NCBI GenBank assembly: GCA_014084085.1
Contig: NPFB01000111.1
Location: forward strand, 156,686 to 188,566
Direction: 5' to 3'
DNA: 31,881 nt
From: Hondaea fermentalgiana
Taxonomy: Eukaryota; Sar; Bigyra; Thraustochytrida; Thraustochytriidae
Below the pieces are notes generated by a model. The model was not told the DNA's origin. It saw nothing but the letters and a program-made list of their open reading frames with translations, and ran no database searches. The translations under genes were made by a program, and so were the position numbers. Shown piece after piece: positions 25,274 through 31,881 of the stretch. Position 1 is the stretch's first letter. Each line of letters starts with the position of its first letter.

Positions 25274-26974
25274 ATGTCCTCGGAAACCTGCGACTTTGTG
25301 GCGTACGAGGTGCTTGTGGTGGTTGAGGCCAAGGTCTGGCCGCAGGTCACGGAATTATGGCATGGCGACCGGGACAAGCGCAGAATGGCGGTCGAGGGAG
25401 CGCGACGCGAACTCCTCGCGACCATAGACTCCGAGCTTGCTGAGCACGTCTTTACGGTCGATACCTTTGCATTAGATATCGACGAAGAGTCTCTGCGCGA
25501 TGAGCCAAACGCAACGATCCCCATGGCAACGCTTCGAGGCAAGGCAACGGTATGTGATGGGATGGAAGATGTCTGGTTCATTGCGCACTTGCTGCGCGAA
25601 ATGACCCGGAAACTGCCAGGGGCGTGCCTCACGAGCATGCACGATCAAGACGGCGACACTTTACTTATCGAGGCTGCAGAAGCTCTTCCCGACTGGCTTG
25701 AGCCGGAAACAAGTCAAGGTCGCATCTTCATGTTCCAAGGAAACCTGCATCTCGTGCCTCCAACGATTGTCTCGTTTGGGGCACCAAGCGTTCTTTGTCG
25801 CGAGGCTATCCTTCAAAACCCCTGTGGCACGAGGTCGAGTGCTGCTGTAGAGACAATTCTGGCCCAAGGGCCCTTCGGAACAGCCTCTCGGGCGCAGTGG
25901 GCTTCGCATAAGTTTGCGGTGGCCATATCAGATGCTCTCGCTCGTGTCGCTATCGAGTGCCCACAAGCGATCCCGCAAGCGGTTCATGCCTTGCGACATG
26001 CTGATCCCGCGGCCCGTGCGACGCAAGCAGCCTGGAAGCTCGATCACTTCGGTCCTCGCGGCCCACTGCGTCTTCAGCAAATCTCACTATCGCGCACAAG
26101 TTACGCTCAGCTGCAACACTTTTCGTCGCATCAAATGGCTGATCCTGCGCGGTACAGCGAGCGTGAATGGTGTGCTGCAACGATTGCAAAGGTGAGCCCT
26201 GATCGTTTGCAACAAGGCTTGCGGCTCGGCTTGACTTTGGCTGCAGGTCTTGAACTATTGATTTCGGCAAATAAAAACGCCGTATACTATGATGCAGCAT
26301 TGCAGCTTGCGCTGACGACATGCCTTGCTGTGAGCACAGAATCTCTTGCGGAGCCGACCGGCCCGCCGCCTCCGGATGATAACGATCAGTGGATCGAAGT
26401 TGAGCCGGATGCATTACAAACTGTCCTGCAGCAGGTGTCGGGGAGCGTTGCGAGCGTACTAGTGGGTCAAGACGCAAGCAACCTTGACTCGCTCACGTCT
26501 GAGATGCGTGCACTCTTTGAGGCGGAGTCAGGATTCGAGGGCATCGATGTTCCAGTCGATGAGGGCGGAGATTCCACGCAACGCCAATCGCCAAATTCGA
26601 GCGTAAGCTTTGACGTGAACAGTCTGCTGCAAGTTCTACAAGGACAAGACTTGAAAGAGGAAACTTTACATGGGGAAGATGGTCAGGGCAATGATGAACA
26701 GGACGTCGAGGCTACTGACAGTGAAGAGGATCGTCTTTTGGACGAAGCAGCCGACGAGCTGTTGGAGGAAGAGCTCAGTGCCGAAGCAAATCTCACCTCA
26801 ACGTTTGAGAGCAGTGGTGGCGGCGGCGGTGGTCTCGCTCCTCTTGACGTCGATCTCAATCTTGTACAAAGTCTTGTGAATTCGGTCACGGGCGAAGGAA
26901 TGGCCGCTGGTCCTGCGTCAAGTCTCATGTCTCGTCTCACGGAAGACCTTCGTGCTGCGCGCACGTCCCCATAA
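25274..26974 (+). CDS. ECD: Ecdysoneless (ECD/SGT1) family protein
   Basis: The 566-residue protein starts at the ATG at 25274. The family hallmark is at residues about 94-165: DGMEDVWFIAHLL, then SMHDQDGDTLLIEAAEALPDWL and RIFMFQGNLHLVPP, matching the ECD pattern of DEWF, a D-x-DGEFLLIEAA block, LP-WL and a G-LH-IP strand. A helical middle (about 190-370) and an acidic, low-complexity C-terminal third (about 385-520) follow, as is usual in this family. ECD proteins are nucleo-cytoplasmic, interact with the splicing factor PRPF8 and the R2TP co-chaperone (which contains RUVBL1), and affect cell-cycle progression. RUVBL1 is encoded about 3 kb away here, though in eukaryotes this is more likely coincidence than an operon. 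There is no sign of introns. Confidence 0.9.
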   Translation: MSSETCDFVAYEVLVVVEAKVWPQVTELWHGDRDKRRMAVEGARRELLATIDSELAEHVFTVDTFALDIDEESLRDEPNATIPMATLRGKATVCDGMEDVWFIAHLLREMTRKLPGACLTSMHDQDGDTLLIEAAEALPDWLEPETSQGRIFMFQGNLHLVPPTIVSFGAPSVLCREAILQNPCGTRSSAAVETILAQGPFGTASRAQWASHKFAVAISDALARVAIECPQAIPQAVHALRHADPAARATQAAWKLDHFGPRGPLRLQQISLSRTSYAQLQHFSSHQMADPARYSEREWCAATIAKVSPDRLQQGLRLGLTLAAGLELLISANKNAVYYDAALQLALTTCLAVSTESLAEPTGPPPPDDNDQWIEVEPDALQTVLQQVSGSVASVLVGQDASNLDSLTSEMRALFEAESGFEGIDVPVDEGGDSTQRQSPNSSVSFDVNSLLQVLQGQDLKEETLHGEDGQGNDEQDVEATDSEEDRLLDEAADELLEEELSAEANLTSTFESSGGGGGGLAPLDVDLNLVQSLVNSVTGEGMAAGPASSLMSRLTEDLRAARTSP

Positions 26975-27412
26975 GTCAAAATATTTTATGAAAAGCTCCA
27001 AAGAGAGAGAGTGTGTGTGAGAGAGGAAAAACGTATGTTTGATTTCAAAGTATAAAGTAGCTCGTTGCAAGGTCTTTGATGTCATTGTCGTCGTCTTCTC
27101 TTTCTTCGTCGTTTTCTTCAACAAGTATACTTTTGTCTTCTTTAGGACTTACCCATCAAGGTCTGGACCCAAGGCCTCGATTAAAAAAAGACGATGCGAT
27201 TTTGTCAAGCAGACGAGGCCTACCGCGCACGAACACTCAGTGGCAGGTACGACGCGTGGAAAAGTTATCTCCACCAAGTTGGAGAAGAGAGCCTGTGCTT
27301 TTTGTCCCTTGTGAATTCTCGTGTTGCCCCCGCGTGTTCAAAAGGAAAAAAATGCCCCAAACCTCGTTGCTCAAGCAACTCACTCCCCTTTGCGCGGCAG
27401 GACGCAGAGAAG
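26975..27412. other. Intergenic region between ECD and TAF7
   Basis: These 438 bp contain a GAGAGA/GTGTGT microsatellite (about 27002-27025) and a GTC/TTC-rich stretch (27080-27120). The TAF7 frame is open 73 codons upstream of its called ATG, from another ATG at 27194, but that part has no TAF7 similarity and is probably leader. Confidence 0.5.
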
Positions 27413-29181
27413 ATGAGCCGCGTGCAGGACCTGACGGTCGGCGGGCTGGAGGAGCACGTGCTGCTGCGCGTGCCGCCAGAGCTCTCAGACCGCGTGCAAG
27501 ACGTGGTGAGCCGACCTGATGGCGCGGGGGAAAAGATCCTGATCGAGGCCGAGTCGAGCGAGAAGCCGCGCGAGCTCGTGTTCAAGATCGGCGACGACGC
27601 CTACTACGCGACGCTGCGCGACCTGCCGACGGTGGTCGAGACGGAAAAGACCAAAGACTCGTATGTGTACTACAAGAGCGCCGACGTCGCGCAAGTGGTC
27701 GAGGTGCAAAACATCAAAGTGGGATCCAAGCCCAGGCCCGAGGTGCCGCATTTGATGGACGACGGCCTCACACCGCCCATGAAGCAAGCTCGCTCGCAGC
27801 GTTTTAGTCGCATGGATCGTACAGTGAGGAACGGCCTCCCCGAAGAAAAAGACGAGCGGACCCGCCTCGTCGGCCGCATGGACCAGCAGCTGCGCAAGAT
27901 TGTGGTAAGTCGATTATCGCGCGCAGGACACGACAGGCGTCCTTGCCCGCCAAGACCCAAGCGGGTGCTAACGTGAACCTTGCTACGCAGGACAAACTCT
28001 CCGAGGACAAAACGACTGTGCTGCAGTACGATGAGCTCGTCGATATGGAACCCTTTATGCAGTATTGGGATGACCGGACCATCATCAAACAGGGCACAGA
28101 TAACTTTCTCACAGATTCGCGACGTGCGTATGACTTGGCGTTCGAAAACTACTTGCAGCACTTGAACAAGATCGGCATCAGCCCAGAGGCCGCTTCGCGC
28201 GCTGTTGCGGCAGAACAGGCGTCCGCAAGCGGCTCTGCAACGACGTCCACGGCTGGCGCAGGCAGCAACGGCACCGGGCCTGGCGCTTCGGGCAGCAGCT
28301 CCTCAAATGCTGCAGCTTCGCGTTCGGAACGACCTGCCATCAAAATGGTGGGAATGGACGATTTCTTTGCCAAGAGCGGGCCAGGGGCGCCCGTGAAAAA
28401 GGATGCAGACAACAAGAAAAAGGCGCCTGCAACGACCGTTGCCGGAGCTTTGACAAAACCAAGCAAAACGGGCGCTTCGGCACCAGGGTCTTCTTCCGTG
28501 CCGCCACCGCCACCACCGCCGCCACCGTCGGCTGCTCCTTCGACAGCCCCCAGACCCGCCAGCATGCCGTCAAGCAGCGCCTCTGCACCAACGCCGCCAG
28601 GACCGCCCCCGCCTCCAGCACCACCTGCTCCACCTCTTGCCCAGGCGGCGCTTCCTCCGAAGAGTGCCGCGTCTATTGGTGCCGGGGCGACCCCGGTATC
28701 TGCTCAGCCATCGCCATCACCGCCGTCGGGATTCCCGTCTTCGTCCTCAACATCGACGTCAATGTCGACAAGCACTGGCGGTCCGGGTCCAAGTCCCAAT
28801 GTACCAACTCCCAGTGCACCCACACCGTCGCCATCGCCGCCTCCGCAGCCATCACCTTCGCCACAGCCCATGCCATCTGCATCGCCGGGACTAACCCCGG
28901 GCATGACTCCAGGCGGCACACCAGGAGGCACTCCCGGAGTCCCGATGCCTTCTCCACCACCAGGGGGCGCAGACGAAGATCCTGCAATGCTGGAGATCCG
29001 CAAGCTCGAATACGAGGCTCGCAAGGCCAAGGCGGCTCTCGATGCGGCAATCGTCAAGCTTCGCAAATCGAAAAACGTGCTACTCAAGAAGCGCTACCGC
29101 GAGCAGCAAGAGAAAGCCCAAGCTGCCTTCGAGCGCGCAAAGGCCAAGCTGCAAGCCGCGCGCGATGCGCTTGCAAAGTAA
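27413..29181 (+). CDS. TAF7: TFIID subunit TAF7, one intron, with Pro-rich extension
   Basis: Exons 27413-27904 and 27991-29181 give 560 residues. Residues about 9-140 are the TAFII55 N-terminal domain: GLEEHVLLRVPPEL, YYATLRDLPTVVETEKT (64-80), YYKSADVAQVV and GLTPPMKQARSQRF (118-131). The segment at 165-230 (PFMQYWDDRTIIKQ, AYDLAFENYLQHLNKIG) is unlike animal TAF7. From about 240 to 485 it is Ser/Pro/Gly-rich with poly-Pro. The last 75 residues are a Lys/Ala/Glu-rich probable coiled coil, and animal TAF7 also ends in a helical region. TAF7 binds TAF1 in TFIID and restrains its activity until initiation. The upstream in-frame ATG at 27194 is judged not used because the domain begins directly after 27413. 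Confidence 0.88.
27905..27990 (+). other. Intron of TAF7 (86 bp, phase 0)
   Basis: The donor is GTAAGT at 27905. The branch-point-like TGCTAAC at 27965-27971 lies 20 nt before the acceptor TACGCAG ending at 27990. Removing it joins two open frames without a shift (RKIV to DKLSED); the exon 1 frame otherwise stops at 27974-27976. Confidence 0.92.
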
Positions 29182-29226
29182 AGTATAGGCACGCGACATC
29201 ACGATGCCATCAATCATTCTTATTAG

Positions 29227-29232
29227 AATAAA
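29227..29232 (+). terminator. AATAAA, candidate polyadenylation signal of TAF7
   Basis: A consensus AATAAA 46 nt after the TAF7 stop codon, in the 295-bp convergent gap with RUVBL1. That gap also holds an AG dinucleotide run. Confidence 0.4.
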
Positions 29233-29389
29233 GTTGGCTTATATCTTGGACCAGGGCTCTTTGTCAAAACTATATTTGGTAATTCCTTGCCTTGCTCGAC
29301 CTCTTTTCTTTTCCTTTTTTGTTTCTCCATGCAACCACAAAGGTACCGAAGGAAGAGCTTGCGCTGGGACATTGAAATTGCGAGTCAGG

Positions 29390-29392
<3 letters not shown>

Positions 29393-29422
<30 letters not shown>
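29393..29422. repeat. (AG)15 dinucleotide microsatellite
   Basis: About fifteen AG units between the convergent TAF7 and RUVBL1 genes, just beyond the RUVBL1 stop. Confidence 0.95.
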
Positions 29423-29425
<3 letters not shown>

Positions 29426-29476
29426 GAGACAAACAAAAAAAAGGGAGACTTTCGATCGAGCCAGCAGACGCAAGGT

Positions 29477-31040
<1,564 letters not shown>

Positions 31041-31543
31041 GGTCTCCTTCCTGCTCTCCCGTGCGCGTTGCTGGGCTCGCTCGCTCGCTGTCGCGCGGCG
31101 GTCACCGCCACGGAGAATCTCGTTCCCGCGGCTCTGCTCGTGCGAGCTCGCGCGTCGCGCGGGCCAGGTGCTCCTGCGTCTGCGTCTGCGTCTGCGTGCG
31201 CGCTTGCGTCCTTGCCTGCTTGCCTGCGAGCGAGCGTGCGTGCGCGAGCGCGGCCGGGTCCTAGCCTCGCCTTCTCGATGGCGCTCTGCGGCTTGGCGAG
31301 GCGGCCGTTGACGGTGGCGCCCCTGTATTCCGCACTGGGAGTCGGCGAGACCATAAATCGGTATTCAACTTCCGCCCTTGCCTTTCGTCCACGCGAGAAG
31401 TGGCACTATCTTGGCATTTTTGGATGGACTGACTGGAAAATGTCGCGCAGCCTAGATCGCGACGAAGAGCTCGGCTAACGACCAACGCCGGCGAGCATAC
31501 GACGCGGACTTGCTGCGGTGAAGAGGGGGCGAGCGCTAAAACG
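31041..31543. other. Divergent region between RUVBL1 and the end gene
   Basis: About 500 bp, GC-rich near RUVBL1 with CTCGCTCG and GCGTCTGCGTCTGCG-like simple stretches (31075-31090, 31170-31200). The open frames on the plus strand are compositional. I see no gene. Confidence 0.5.
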
Positions 31544-31881
31544 ATGAGCGGGGCGCCGAAGCGTCGCCGGACGTCAGCGTCTCAAGAGCAAGGGCGTCCG
31601 CGAAATGAAAGCGTCAAAACGCGGGTAACGGCGACCATCGAGGGCTGCGAAGGAGAACTTGAGGCCATCAGAAAAGCTCGTGGACGACCTGTGCTCACGT
31701 CTCAAGAGCGCTTCATGGCTCTACACGCTTATTTCGCGTATCAAAAAGATCAGTTGGCTTCGCAGAAAAAGACAGGCCGCAAGTGGCCGATTAACGCGAT
31801 GGCAAACGTGGCCACAATGCTGGGCATATCCAAGTCTACACTCGCTCCTCTCATCAAGAGCTGGACCGACTCTCGAACGAG
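31544..31881 (+). CDS. HTH-containing protein, 3' partial; possible transposase
   Basis: An ATG at 31544 opens a frame that runs without a stop to the window end (112 codons). The first 30 residues are basic (MSGAPKRRRTSAS). A segment RGRPVLTSQERFMALHAYF leads to a probable helix-turn-helix, MANVATMLGISKSTLAPLI (residues about 89-107). HTHs of this pattern (a VA-x-x-LGISKST core) are common in the DNA-binding part of Tc1/mariner, pogo-like and IS630-type transposases, and also in some regulators. No catalytic domain is visible because the window ends. The fragment looks like plausible protein, but the family call is tentative. Confidence 0.55.
   Translation, partial: MSGAPKRRRTSASQEQGRPRNESVKTRVTATIEGCEGELEAIRKARGRPVLTSQERFMALHAYFAYQKDQLASQKKTGRKWPINAMANVATMLGISKSTLAPLIKSWTDSRT

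Noticed and set aside
27194..27412. N-terminal extension of TAF7 from the ATG at 27194
   Set aside because: The 73 extra codons are Cys/Arg-rich and unlike TAF7. The conserved domain begins right after the ATG at 27413. It is kept only as a possibility.

Overview
The window is nuclear DNA of a eukaryotic microbe, with no bacterial or viral gene order. The genes are core eukaryotic ones: RUVBL1, TAF7, a BCP1/BCCIP ribosome-export chaperone, an ECD/SGT1 homologue and an SLC10 transporter. Most are single uninterrupted reading frames separated by a few hundred bases. Two carry short GT-AG introns with CTAAC-type branch points. Together with the high GC, the abundant microsatellites, a SHIPPO-repeat (flagellar type) protein and a 100-N scaffold gap, this fits a compact genome of a flagellated protist. 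My best guess, an inference only, is a thraustochytrid-type stramenopile.

Layout: (+) proline-heptad membrane protein, 5' partial (1-1152); (-) SLC10-type transporter (1440-2681); (-) a multidomain protein joining a Q/H-rich tail, a CHAT caspase-like domain and a Dicer/RIG-I-type helicase (3664-7161); (-) two paralogous membrane RING proteins (7712-8734 and 9621-10541); (-) DsbA/FrnE-like oxidoreductase (11733-12377); a gap of 100 Ns abutting a (CAGAG)19 array; (+) HPPD-like VOC dioxygenase (14456-16558); (-) SHIPPO/STPG protein (16669-17682); (+) BCP1/BCCIP (18620-19945); (-) giant BRO1-zinc-F5/8C-zinc-IQ protein (20247-24629); (+) ECD/SGT1 (25274-26974); (+) TAF7 with one intron (27413-29181); (-) RUVBL1 with a six-base first coding exon (29477-31040); (+) a 3'-truncated helix-turn-helix protein, possibly a transposase (31544 to the window end).

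The most remarkable locus is 3.3-10.5 kb. A DECH helicase with RLR/Dicer-specific motifs is fused to a CHAT domain, a protease fold used as a death or defence effector in other settings. Its 3' flank contains a 187-bp near-palindrome able to fold into a long double-stranded hairpin. Just upstream on the same strand lie two RING-finger membrane proteins. A nucleic-acid-triggered protease or signalling system is a reasonable hypothesis, but the canonical CHAT histidine is replaced by lysine, so the domain may be a pseudo-enzyme. The rest is mainly housekeeping: transcription and chromatin (TAF7, RUVBL1), splicing or cell cycle (ECD) and ribosome biogenesis (BCP1), with microsatellite-rich intergenic DNA between.
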